Assembly (NCBI GenBank): GCA_950295325.1
Contig: OX485803.1
Coordinates: 13,890,001-13,954,000 of the forward strand
DNA: 64,000 nt
Origin: Polytrichum commune
Lineage: Eukaryota; Streptophyta; Polytrichopsida; Polytrichales; Polytrichaceae
Direction: 5' to 3'
Part shown: one piece after another, positions 20,550 to 31,077 of the stretch
Position numbering within the stretch: position 1 is the stretch's first letter
Layout: each line of letters starts with the position of its first letter
Program-made: the position numbers and the translations under genes
The notes under the pieces: model-generated
Database searches by the model: none
The model's input: the letters and a program-made list of their open reading frames with translations, nothing else
What the model was told of the DNA's origin: nothing

Positions 20550-22602
20550 CTAGACATACCCATATTGCCATCCCCTCACCCCCAAACCAAGACCAAGATC
20601 ACCAAGAATGGATCAAAACATTAGCAGAGCTGGCCAAAACTGCAAACATTCAAGCTCGTAAAATCACCACAAAATTCACCCAATAATGTATCAAGAAAGC
20701 CATATCAAAATATAGACAATTATATGAAAAAACCCCCAAAAAAATAAACAAAAAAATCTTAAAAAATCAAGAAGTACCACCGCTAGACTGCATTATAGAT
20801 AGAAACAATAATATACTAACTAATCCAATAGACATAGCAAATGAAATACATATACAACAATCACTAAGCAACAGACCCATAGTTCCAACATGCTACTTCC
20901 AACCTGAGCACCCACTACACTGTACCTGCGGAGTTAGATAGTACCCATGGCATGACTTAGATGGATTGGTTATAGACAAAAGAAACAACCCACAAACTCC
21001 ACTACATGAATATTTAGACCACGAAACATTTGACTTATGCTTAAAACACTTAGCCAACAACAAAACACCAGGACCAAACAAATCCCAAATGTAATATTAA
21101 AAAACATGCCAGAAAATTTTCACAAACTACTATTCTTATTCTTCACCCATTTCTACAAACAGAAACAAATACTAGCCTCATGGAAAATCAGCCTAATCAT
21201 ATTACTATATAAAAAAGGAGACCCAACACAACTATCAAATCACAAACCCATTGCACTAGCAAACACAATATACAAGCTATTCACCAGCACCTTAACATGA
21301 ATACTCTCAGCATACGGCGAAAATCATCGAATACTCCATGACAACCAAGAAGGATTCCGAACAGAAAGAAGCACATCTAGACAACTACAACTACTTATTG
21401 CAGCTCTAGAAGACGCTAGACTCACAAACCAAAACATATACCTACTCTACATAGACTTCAAAAATGCATTTGGCTCCCTCGACCATGCAAGACTCATCGC
21501 TATAATGCTAGACTTGGGATATCCGGTAGACGCGGTAAAACTAGTTGGAAATATTTACTCTCAGTCAACCACTATATTCACAAGTGAACACTTTGGGGTA
21601 ACAAAACCAATACCAATACAAAGAGATATTATCCAAGGGGACACACTAAGCCCATATCTATTTCTCATATTCCTAGAACCACTACTATGATGGCTACAAA
21701 GAGGCAAAAAATGATACACATTTGGAACATCTAATCTGACCATTAACTCAACAGCATATGCAGACGACCTAGCAATTATCTCAAACAACCTTCAATCACT
21801 ACAAACCCAACTTAAAAAACTAGATAAATATTGTGAATGGGCAGGAATGGACCTAGGAGTACAAAAATGCGCCATTACAGGATGTCCCAATAAGTCCAAA
21901 ACTAAACCTGAAAACTTCAAAATTCATATTCAAAACCAAAACATATCGTATAGAAACCAACCAATACCAATCTTACACCAAAACGAACCCTATGTATACC
22001 TAGGCATTCAACTAGTACCTTCACTAAAATGGAAACTCCAAACACACATCACTACAAACAAAGTAATGGACCAATGCAAACAACTAACAAAATGCCTAGC
22101 CACAATCAAACAAAAAATTAGCATGATTGACACAGTCATAAGAACATGCATTGCGTACAGTTTTTTCACAGTACCATACTCATTACCAGCCATAAAAAAA
22201 CTCGATAAAAAAATCATAGGAATACAAAAAATAATATGTGGTCTACCTAAATGCACAACAAATGTAATATCCCAGTTACCACATGAATTATTTGGACTTG
22301 AAGCATTTTCATTAAAAAATGCATACTTACGATGCATTAGTGAACAACTCAAAAACGCTCTCAATGATCCCGGAAGATTAGGTATAATATACAAAGGACT
22401 TATACGACACATATTAGCTAAATTTGGAGGAGCAGAAGAAATCCCCAGAATAAAACAAAGTGACTGTACACGTTCACCAACCACACGAACACTATTTCTC
22501 CTAAACAAAGCCGGAGGAATCCACCTCAAAAGTACAAACGAAAAATTCCAACTCCACATAACAGAACTAGAAAGAGAATGGCATGCACAAACTTTAACAT
22601 AA
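20550..22602 (+). pseudogene. LINE ORF2 middle part: reverse transcriptase
   Basis: RT blocks appear in order: KTPGPNK (region 0/1), LIILLYKKGDPTQLSNHKPI, motif A IDFKNAFGSLDH (about 21448-21484), motif B IQGDTLSPYLFLIFLEP, and motif C YADD with both catalytic Asp (21757-21768), followed by LGIQLVPSLKWK. RT copies the element RNA at the nicked target. The frame is broken by TGA at 21298, 21688 and 21712, by a one-base shift near 21075, and by the TAA at 22600. In sense, G is rare and A plus C are abundant, as in the inverted half. The copy is dead, though the motifs are well kept. Confidence 0.85.
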
Positions 22603-24930
22603 TTACCACACCTTAATCATGAACTATCACTCAAACTCTTACACAAACTATTAATATAAAACATATACACAATAAAACACATCACCCTCCCAAACGGAAC
22701 AAACCTGATGACACCAGACAACTTCAAAACATACTACAGAACACCAACCAAATTAGAAAAAAATGCACTACACATAGCATCACAATTATTTTGCTATCCA
22801 AACTGCACAATAAACTGCACAAACCCATGCATACAACACCCACCACCCCAAACACTCAAAACAAAATACATCTAGAACAATCAAAATCTAATACCAAGAA
22901 CACCAATCAACCCACCCCAACCCCCAAACCCACAATACCCACACCACCCAAATCCACCTCCTAACATCACAAACCAACCACACAAATTCCTCATCAACAC
23001 AATACTAGACTACAAAACAAACATTTCAAAAGACAAGTACAAAATAACAAAGACATACAACACGTACTTATGCCAATGGACACCTCAAAACAACAACACA
23101 TACAATAAATGGATGCCACAAAGAGAATTTTTCCCCTTCAACCACCCATCAGTTATTGAACACAACATCACATTATTAAAAGAATATTACACAAGAACAC
23201 ATCACGAACACTACAAAAACATCATTAATACACACTTCTCCCCGGGACAAAATAGAGACTTAAGATTCATCCCTCCTCCCACAAATATCCCACTCACACA
23301 AATATTCATAAAAGAATGCAACCCAGAAAAATACATCATTACCAATAAAGATACTATACAAATAAATAATGAACAAACACACGTATATGAAGACACCGGT
23401 AAGCACCTCATCACTATAACAACCACAAGACTAAAATGGCTAAGACAACAATACAATAAAGCAATGTATAGCTCACATGGATTAGTTCCACAAACGCAAA
23501 CATTTGAAAAAGAAGTAGTATGGCTCTATCAAAGATACAAAAGCAAAATTCCCAAAAACGACCCTATAAAAACAATACACCATACCCTACCTATAAATAT
23601 AATTGACTCTATCATCACCACCTTCAACATCTCCCACTCATACTTCTCCTCACCAGTAACATGCTCAACACAAATATCTGAATTTTACTCCCCATTTGCA
23701 AGAGACAAAATCTTCGGATCACTAGGTACTACCTTCCAATATAAGTGGGCAGGCTTAGGCTATGCTCACCCTCATAACGAAGAAGCAACTCAACAAGCAA
23801 TTCACTGGGCAAGACTAGCAGCCAAAAACGACCCTAACACCATCACTATAATAGTAATACCAAACAAAAACTGGTATCAAGACCCCTCCCCACATACTGG
23901 ACCATTTGCAGACACACACGTCATCACCCACTCCGCTGCAGATACAATCACATATGAAGAACCAACAATATCCCAGGAACTACACAAACCAAGAGTTGAG
24001 CCACTAGCGATACAAATACTATGTATCCATCATAAAAACCACACAATAGGCACACCCCATCAAATAAACACAATCAAAGTAGCTTTTGAGAACCTACAAA
24101 TTTCACAATACCACATACAAAATGTCCCACCCACTCTAGACAACACACCAGTCAACAAAAGCAAGAAATGGAACAAACTCATATATTCACCTGCAGTCTA
24201 CAGCAACACATCATACATACCACCAATCCCAAACTTCATAACAAACACTACACTAAAATTCCAACCGCAACATAGCTACTATACGGACGGATCCTTTATA
24301 CCCCCCGTTAAAACCGGTGGCGGACATTGGAAAAAAAAAGAAGCCGGCTACGGAATATACAACTCAACCAAAATAGACATGCAAATATCGAAAAGACTTC
24401 CAGGACTACAAACGAGCTTCCGTGCAGAGCTAATGGCTATCCACAAAACACTTAAATTGATATCCACCAAATACCCAAACGAACCAGCACACATATTTAC
24501 AGACTGCATTAATTGCCTGTACAATTTAAATACACACATTAAACACCCAACTATGCATAACAACCACGCGGACAAAACAATACTAACAAGTATGGTAACA
24601 ATGCTAAAATCCCGTACCCAACCCACCACACTCTATAAAGTCAAAGCACATATTAACATTGAAGGTAACGAACAAGCAGACAAACTTGCAAAAATAGGAG
24701 CTAGAAAAAACTACTCCACTGCTTTAAAATCATATGAATTTGCACATACCACACCATTTTACTACCAGAAAGACATATGGCCAGGACCTATAAAACGTCT
24801 AGACAAAGGCCCTGTCAGATGCCTAAAAACATACATAATCAAACATGACCAAGAAAAAAACATTGAAATTATGACAACCCAATTCCCCGATATCAGCAAA
24901 TGGACTATGAACCCAAACATCGATAATTAA
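22603..24930 (+). pseudogene. LINE ORF2: linker domain and RNase H
   Basis: This continues the RT frame after TAA 22600, with further stops near 22660 and 22870, then an open frame from 23113. Residues of about 23680-24060 (FYSPFARDKIFG, YKWAGLGYAHPH, TIIVIPNKNWYQDPSP) form a conserved-looking domain of unclear type that recalls degenerate Dam-like methylase domains. RNase H follows at about 24274-24720, with all key acidic sites visible: YYTDGSF, FRAELMAIHKTL, HIFTDCINCLYNL and HINIEGNEQADKLAKIGA. RNase H removes the RNA template during copying. A TAA at 24928 separates it in frame from the C-terminal nuclease part. Confidence 0.8.
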
Positions 24931-24957
24931 TTATCAAATGCTTTATGGCACAACCCT

Positions 24958-25734
24958 ATGATTACAGATGCACAAAAAACCAACATATTAAAATTCCGCA
25001 CCGGCCAATACATGGGCAATGCAAGGAAACAACTATTTTTTGGAAGAGAAAGATTCCCCGCAATAATATGCTCTATATGTAACTCCGAAGACGCAGACAC
25101 ATGGCTTCACATACTTCTAAAATGTAACCATCACCATATCCATGCCATAAGAGTTAAAAGACACAACAAAGCAGTATGGGAAATACGAAAACTAATCATA
25201 TCATCACAAAAATCTAGATGCTATACCCTCATGAATGCAGGAACATTCAATAAAAACCCCCAAGAAAACATAGTACCTCCATGGTTACTAACATGCACAT
25301 GTGATCAACAAAGATGTCAATGTAATGCCCGATTTAAACCAGATATTCTCTGCGTAAAAGGTCACCCGTACAACAATGCCCCACCATCAAACCCATCAGA
25401 CAACCTTACAATACAATTCGTTGAATTTACATACTGTAACGACAGATTCCCACAAGAAACAACTGAAAACAAAATCCTCAAATACCAACCCTTATTAAAT
25501 AACATCAAAGACCTAGGATGGAAAGTCGACCCACTCATAGTCATAACAGCAGGAGCTAGAGGCACAACACACATCCCCTCAATGAAACTCCTTGAAACAA
25601 ACTTCAAAATAGCAGAAACCACCATTAAAAACACATTCAAGGAAATCAACACCATCGCCATACAACATGTTGGATCAATTATACTACATAAAAGGAAAAT
25701 AGAAAATAATCAACCCCTACCCCCTTATCAATAA
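24958..25734 (+). pseudogene. LINE ORF2 C-terminus: CCHC finger and restriction-like nuclease candidate
   Basis: In the same frame as the RNase H part, after a single stop. CSICNSEDADTWLHILLKC (from 25069) then RVKRHNKAVWEI matches the C-x2-C-x9-H-x4-C finger and RH-motif that precede restriction-like endonucleases (RLE) in R2, Dualen and related elements. Downstream are RFKPDILCVKG (25331 on) and IQFVEFTYCND (25411-25443), then NKILKYQPLL. This order, KPD...E...K, fits a PD-(D/E)xK fold. RLEs nick the target DNA. The acidic spacing is longer than in R2, so assignment is provisional. Confidence 0.6.
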
Positions 25735-25757
25735 AAAAACAACACAAAACTAACAAC

Positions 25758-25778
25758 ATATATATATATATATATATA
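25758..25778. repeat. (TA)n microsatellite
   Basis: About ten TA dinucleotides directly after the ORF2 stop region. They may be the tail of the antisense SINE. Confidence 0.9.
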
Positions 25779-25784
25779 AATTAA

Positions 25785-26000
25785 TACATGTCTAGCTCAA
25801 GGCGAACACTTGTCTCAGGAAGAAGGGATAGGGCCGGCTGGTTCTCAACAAACTTTCCTGCCTATGAATAGACTCACTAGCAGTCCCAAGTCATGAACAC
25901 CACAATAAACGCTCATACGGACTCAAAGGGAATCGAACTCGGACCGTATAAATGTAGCACAAACGTTCCAACCAACCTTGGAACCATGACTTGGTGACCT
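25785..26000 (-). mobile_element. tRNA-derived SINE, antisense in the LINE 3' region
   Basis: On the minus strand, GGTCCGAGTTCGATTCCC (25928-25945) is a polymerase III B box. A box-like TTGGTTGGAACG lies about 30 bases upstream, as in a tRNA head. The body then runs to CCGGCCC...CAAGTGTTC and ends at the TA tract. It is not a folded tRNA gene: acceptor ends do not pair and the head continues into a non-tRNA body. The same CCGGCCC...GGCAAGTGTTC block occurs in plus orientation at 26181-26208, next to the LINE tail. Confidence 0.55.
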
Positions 26001-26208
26001 CCAACAAAAACCAACACCAATATATACCCACATGACTCACCAACACCACTAAGGGTTACTAGTAATTATTCTTGGCTACTAAAGTGTCTATTCCCGAAAG
26101 GGGAGAGTAGTCTTGTACCAATGGCCCTTTGTCCTGTGGGCTCTGGCTCATTGTCAAGACGAACAGACACTCTATTCACGCCGGCCCTTTGATAGAGGGC
26201 AAGTGTTC

Positions 26209-26226
26209 ATATCTATCTATCTATCT
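26209..26226 (+). repeat. (ATCT)n tail, probable LINE 3' end
   Basis: Four ATCT units end the CCGGCCCTTT...GGCAAGTGTTC block. Short microsatellite tails, rather than poly-A, are typical 3' ends of several LINE clades. Confidence 0.6.
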
Positions 26227-26309
26227 GAGGATGTGGGGGTCAAGGTGGGTTAGTACCTAAGTGTTTGTGTGTGGACCAGAGCCCAACATTTTCCCTTTAA
26301 ATTGCACCC

Positions 26310-26430
26310 ATACCCAGACCATGCCCATCAGCAACGACCTATGTCCACCCATGCCCACCCACAGCATGACATGTGCGCACCCATACCCACCCATGCCCAC
26401 ACATAGCATGACATGTGCCCACCCATGCTA
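26310..26430. repeat. hAT left subterminal CCCATGCCCACCC repeats
   Basis: Repeated CCCATGCCCAC and CCCATACCC with AGCATGACATGTGC spacers. They mirror the repeats at 30165-30285 near the other terminus. Confidence 0.8.
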
Positions 26431-26479
26431 TTCAAATTGCGCCCATGTATTCAAAAATTGTGTAATGTGCATTACCCGC

Positions 26480-28315
26480 CTACACCAAGTCTTGGTTGGA
26501 TCGGACAAATAAAAGGTCGTTCACTATTGTTGGCTTTAGCCCGGAGCGCTGCTTGGTTAGCGTATTCCCTGCATCCGAGAAGTTTGACTCCGATTTGGAG
26601 TTGGATGCATCATCTTTCTCGTGATCCAAATTAGCTAAAACCTCCCATGTGCCAATCGAGCGCATAAGCTCCCTTAGTTTTGCTTTCGCCTTAGTAACTA
26701 AAGCATCAGGGACCTCCATCTTGCGCATATGGTTTTTCATAATGGGATCTAGAAGTGTTGCTACGACATGGAGCATGTTGAGCTCCATCTTTTCTTACAC
26801 TAGTGGTGTCAAGAGGCACTTACAAGCTATGATCGAAGGGGAGTCTTTGCTCGTCTTGACGGTACCATCGTCATTAATCACATCGTTCATAACAAATTTT
26901 AGATGCTTCAACAGTTGAAATCGCCAAAATACAACCTTGTGCAGTGTCGGCTTTTTGAATTGTTTGAAATCCAGAGTTGCCTTCTGAAATGGTGCCAACA
27001 AGTCAATTAAGTGTTTCAAACATGTCTCTGAGATTGATGCAACTTTCCGCAGTGCATCCTTCTGCTTCAATAGATCGATCACCTCAATTAGCATTTCAGA
27101 AACACTAAGCGAGCAATGGTATAGCGAGTTCCATCTGGTTGCATTCTCTTGTTTCAGCGTCTTCGACAACTTTGACTGAAGATTTGACTTTTTTAAGTAT
27201 GCGACCAAACTCTTACAAGTGTCAATGAGAGCGTATAGGCCGTCATGTTGGGCTCATCAAGGTATCGGTAAAAATGCTTGCTCTTCTTACCATCGACCTG
27301 TTTTGTAGTCTTGTTGAGTACGTAGGTCAAACAATTCGCGACTTTATGATCAATGCACCCTAACAAGTCAAACTCGCTTGAAATGCCATCTTTGGCAACG
27401 ATGTTTGATCCACAATCCGCCACAAGAGTGATTTTATCGAACACCAAATCCTTGATTCCGAAGATGTCCAAAGCTTCCTTGAACTCGTCCAAACCATAAC
27501 GGCAGTGTGGCTCTCATCGCGAACAGGCTTCACATGCAATGTTCGATCAAACAGAGCAAACTCTTCATCGATGTAATGAGCCGTGATAGATATATAAGCT
27601 ACCTTCTTGATACTGCTCGTCCATAGATCAAGGGTGTTTGCCATGGATACGTCAGTAGCAATGTGTTCTTGAAGACGCTTTGCCACTATAGCGCGTCCCA
27701 CCATCGCGTGAGTCTCTATCTTACATCTAGCGGTAATTGGTTGACACAACATGTCATCAACCACGAGTCGCTTATTGCTTGCAACATTGATGTTCAAAGT
27801 TGTTTGAACAAGCCTTTTCAAACCCTGTCCGGCTATCGATTCAAATGGTCGGAGGTCAATCGCACAGAAGTTGGTAGTTGCAAGTGTCATCATCTTCTTA
27901 TCATGTGTGGTGGGGACGCCCTTTGTTGCAAATACGTTCATTGCTCCACTCCCCGATCTTTCAACCTTAGGACACTTATGATCACTCATGGTGTTGAACG
28001 TGTATATTTTCTTGCAGCTGAAGCACGCTGCGTACTCGCAATCCTTACCATGTTGCTACACGATGCCAAATTTTTTCCAAAGAGCAAAGTTCAGACCAGC
28101 ATGGTTCTTGCGTAGTGAAAATACACAATTGGCATCATTCGGCAATGTCTTCTTTAGTTCCTTCTCGATCACTTGTGCATTTAGCGAACTAGAGCTAGAT
28201 GCCACCATCTCAATAAGCACTAGTCACTCACTTGTGGGAGCTAAATTTGTGCTTTGCCTCGATGAGATTTGCCCTAATTCCTGTTCAAATAAAGTTTTCC
28301 CACAGTGCACATGAT
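26480..28315 (-). pseudogene. hAT transposase with BED finger, broken
   Basis: Reading 28315 to 26480: a BED zinc finger at about 28100-27965 (FALWKKFGIV, ACFSCKKIYTF, HKC) with an in-frame TAG inside it. Then FCAIDLRPFESIAGQGLKRL, and DLWTSSIKKVAYISITAHY with DEEFALFDRTL, the hAT catalytic-region hallmark. A frameshift near 27500 leads to DIFGIKDLVF and VADCGSNIVA, then ENATRWNSLYHCSL, and the C-terminal dimerisation part ends at 26480. At least one stop and two frameshifts inactivate it. hAT transposases cut and paste elements that have short inverted repeats and 8-bp duplications. Confidence 0.85.
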
Positions 28316-28687
28316 GAGTGAGACATGTCTTTTTATGTGAAGACGGACCGCCATTTCTATTGACACACTCATGGCCAAGTGTCTGATGAATTGAGCGTAG
28401 AATGCACGGCTAACTTAGTAAAGCTATTGATTTATTAATGCACGGCTAACTTATTATCCAGTTTCCGATGTAATTTAATCGTGGATATATCAATTCACTC
28501 AAAAAGTGAGTTCAAAGAATCTTCAAGAATTTGTATAAAGACTGGAGTAGTCTCAGATTCTCATCATACATTGCCAAGCATGTATGTATCTGCCATTGAA
28601 CATGTGACCTAGTCATCAACATTGAACAAACAGCTTAGTCATCAGCATTCTATGATGATTTCTTTCCTCAAGGAGTTCAAATTACAT
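28316..28687. other. hAT 5' region, no gene
   Basis: Between the transposase start and the internal repeats. There are no open frames of note and it is probably the element's promoter side. Confidence 0.4.
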
Positions 28688-29362
28688 GCTGATTGATGAG
28701 TAGATGTACATACCTAGTACTCATCTGCGAGATTTGGAGGAGACGAGATTGATGAAGGTAGACTCAATTTGTGGTGCTTCATCTTCTTTGTTTTGCTGTC
28801 AATCATGAGTTCTCACTGAACAGACATTGGAATTGAGAATTGGCATCTCTGGTTTTGATCTATTATCAAAATACAACTTCAAGAATATGAAATTTTGGTA
28901 CACCAAGTTCGCCATTGGCCTATCTGTCAATCTGCCTAAATTCAAGCAATCTTCCAACACGAAGAGAAAAAGGCAATGTCACATTAATTATACTATCTCC
29001 TACAAGAATTTGCACATCACAGACATCTCAGAGTCGATTGTCGCCCTACACGACTGAGAATGCCCAGATTAATCGGCACCTGAAAATCACAACATTCCTA
29101 GACAAGTTTTTGATGACAAGAGTAAACTGTAGAGAAATGCAAAAGGAAAGGATTCATGCTGCAGAAGTATCACACATCAAAACAAAAAATGGGGGTTTGC
29201 GGGAGGGATTTAAGAACCAGAGCCCTACATCTCTTCATCTTCTTTGTTTTGTCGACACAGCACACTGGTGAAATTACATGCTGATTGATGAGTAGATGTA
29301 CATACCTAGTACCGATCTCTGAGATTTGGACGAGACGAGATTGATGAAGGTAGACTCAATTC
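28688..29362. repeat. 591-bp spaced direct repeat in hAT interior
   Basis: The 83-bp segment beginning GCTGATTGATGAGTAGATG at about 28688 recurs at about 29279 with few changes, both ending GGTAGACTCAATT. Confidence 0.8.
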
Positions 29363-29455
29363 ACCGTGTGCTCTAATGTGGCGATCACAACAAATTTGCG
29401 GAGAATTATGACCAAAGCTCCCATGATTCCAAATGAGCAAAGAAATATATGGATT

Positions 29456-30117
29456 CAAGACTTCAGGAAAATTACTGATATCAACATATATACAAGCAAG
29501 AGCAAGGACAAAACTTAGAACGAAATATTCAAAGCTGTGGAATGCAAGCTGTAAGGGGAAGAAACCCACCACCACCACCAAGTTGTTGTGAGTCGAAAAA
29601 TCAGCAGGAAGTGTATGTGTGTGTTTGTGAACTTCCACCTTTGGCCTCAACTTACAGACAACTGCAAGTATGTAGAATTGAGCATATGGACTCCAAAACA
29701 CGTACCAAAATCGAAATCACACACGGCATCCCACTATGCCCGAGTGCAACACTTGTTCAACGATCGAGGTTGGTGCTCAATGAACAGGTAGAACCAGCTG
29801 GTAGTTACAAATGAACCGGTGAATGTCAAGACTTCAGGAAAATTACTGATATCAACATATATACAAGCAAGAGCAAGGACGGAACTTAGAACGAAACATT
29901 CAAAGATGTGGAATGCAAGCTATAAGGGGAAGAAACCCACCACCACCACCAAGTTGCTGTGAGTCGAAAAATCAACAGGAAGTGTATGTGTGTGTTTGTG
30001 AACTTCCACCTTTGGCCTCAACTTCCAGACAACTGCAAGTATGTAGAAGTGAGCATTTGGACTCCGAAACACGTACTAAAATCAAAATTACACACGGCAT
30101 CCCACTATGCCGAAAGC
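29456..30117. repeat. 371-bp tandem duplication in hAT interior
   Basis: CAAGACTTCAGGAAAATTAC starts at 29456 and again at 29827. About 290 bp are shared to CATCCCACTATGCC. Each copy holds a CCACCACCACCACC stretch and a short frame that I treat as repeat sequence. Confidence 0.9.
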
Positions 30118-30164
30118 ATTGAATGAGAGCTCATTCAATGACCCCTTCCAATATGCTTTGCTTT

Positions 30165-30285
30165 AGCCCATGCTCACCCATGAACAATAATATCGAATCC
30201 ATGCCCACCCATGAACAATAATATTGCACCCATGCCCACCCAAAACCCATGGGCATGGGTGGGCATGGGCATGGGCATGGGCACC
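30165..30285. repeat. hAT right subterminal CCCATGCCCACCC repeats
   Basis: CCATGCCCACCC repeats on one side of CCCATGGG, then the inverted GGGCATGGG series, making a near-palindromic cluster just inside the right terminus. Confidence 0.8.
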
Positions 30286-30300
30286 CAATGTAGGGCTCTG

Positions 30301-30781
30301 GTTGCCTCCCATAGGTCCCACCACTGTGCCTTTTCTTCAGATTATTAACCTGCCCATAAGCATTTACTGTGAGGAACCTCCTCCTGCAGTTGGATCTTTC
30401 TCCGAATCTGTACTGTTGACGATGCCACCCTAATTGCTGTATCCCAGCAAACCCCTTCAAAGATGCAGTCTCCTGTATGAGATGGGATACAACTCCTTGG
30501 GAAAATCCTGTTGCTTGCAGGTTTGCCACCGCGCCTCCTAGCATATTGATAACCCCTTTTTCTGGACAGATTGCACCTGAGATTGCAAATTGCACAAAAC
30601 CATGAATTCTGAGACTCGAATTGTGATACACTTGTTGGAATAGCATCAAGTCTAAAGTATTAGTATCCTTCAAATTCCTGATGCAATCTCTGCAACAGAT
30701 TTGGAGGAGAGCCACCGCTCCTCCTAGAATTTTGACGACCCCTTTCTCTGGACAGATTGTACCTGAGATTGCAAATTGCAC
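30301..30781 (-). other. Open minus-strand stretch beside hAT, possible old exon
   Basis: An uninterrupted minus-strand frame (GVVSHLIQETASLKGFAG, then FGERSNCRRRFLTVNAYG) continues from the 186-bp repeats toward the hAT terminus, and would be cut by it at 30300. I do not recognise the protein. It may be an exon disrupted by the hAT insertion or a chance frame. Confidence 0.25.
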
Positions 30782-31077
30782 AAAATCATGAATTTAGACT
30801 CAAATTGTGATTTGCTTGTTGGAATTAATATCAAGTCTGAAGTATTAGTATCCTACAAATTTTGAATGCAATCTCTGCAACAGGATTTGCAGGTGAGCCA
30901 CCGCCCCTCCTAGCAATTTGACAACCCCTTTCTCTGGACAGATTGCACCTGAGACTGCAAATTGCACAAAAACATGAATTCTGAGACACAAATTGTGGTA
31001 TAATACTTGTTGGACTTAGTATCAAGTCTGAAGTATTAGTATCCTACAGATTCCTAATGCAATCTCTGCAACAGCAT
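30521..31077. repeat. Three tandem copies of a 186-bp unit
   Basis: GGACAGATTG recurs at 30564, 30750 and 30936, exactly 186 bp apart. 186 is divisible by three, so a minus-strand frame (ICPEKGVVKILGGAVA and ICPEKGVINMLGGAVA) stays open through two copies. Confidence 0.9.

Larger units (their letters stand above)
12977..26226. mobile_element. Giant LINE with inverted 5' half; dual-endonuclease type candidate
   Basis: Minus-strand sense 20.53 to about 12.98 kb gives, in order, a repeat-rich 5' UTR, ORF1 and the start of ORF2 with two 2A-like motifs and the first APE-nuclease motif. Plus-strand sense 20.55 to 25.73 kb gives the rest of ORF2: RT, a linker domain, RNase H, a CCHC finger and a KPD nuclease-like motif, then a 3' region ending in (ATCT)n at 26209-26226. 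Both halves share the same A/C-rich, G-poor sense composition, and their domains are complementary with only the APE body missing. This is the structure left by twin priming. The left border near 12977 is approximate; APE-like reading seems to resume past the inserted MITE. Confidence 0.75.
26277..30300 (-). mobile_element. hAT DNA transposon, decayed
   Basis: Terminal inverted repeats CAGAGCCCAACATT (26277-26290) and the complement of CAGAGCCCTACATT (30287-30300) match at 13 of 14 bases and start with CAGAG as hAT ends do. Both ends carry dense CCCATGCCCACCC subterminal repeats (26310-26430 and 30165-30285). The transposase (26480-28315) lies inside on the minus strand. No 8-bp target duplication was found, so one flank may have changed. 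The interior 28.4-30.1 kb contains two sets of direct duplications. Confidence 0.75.

Noticed and set aside
21298-21714. TGA at Trp-like positions as a variant genetic code
   Set aside because: TAA and TAG stops also occur, nuclear genes nearby use TGA as stop, and C-to-T/G-to-A decay explains the pattern.
25928-25999. tRNA gene on the minus strand (good B box)
   Set aside because: The acceptor and D arms do not pair and the sequence continues into a non-tRNA body, so it fits a SINE head better.
12950-26240. ATGTGGG on both sides of the LINE as a target duplication
   Set aside because: Only seven bases, not exactly at the estimated ends. Too weak to claim.
29542-30122. Repeated plus-strand frames with PPPPPSCCESKNQQEVYVCV
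   Set aside because: They lie in the 371-bp duplication inside the hAT element and reflect the CCACCACCACC stretch. No evidence of a gene.
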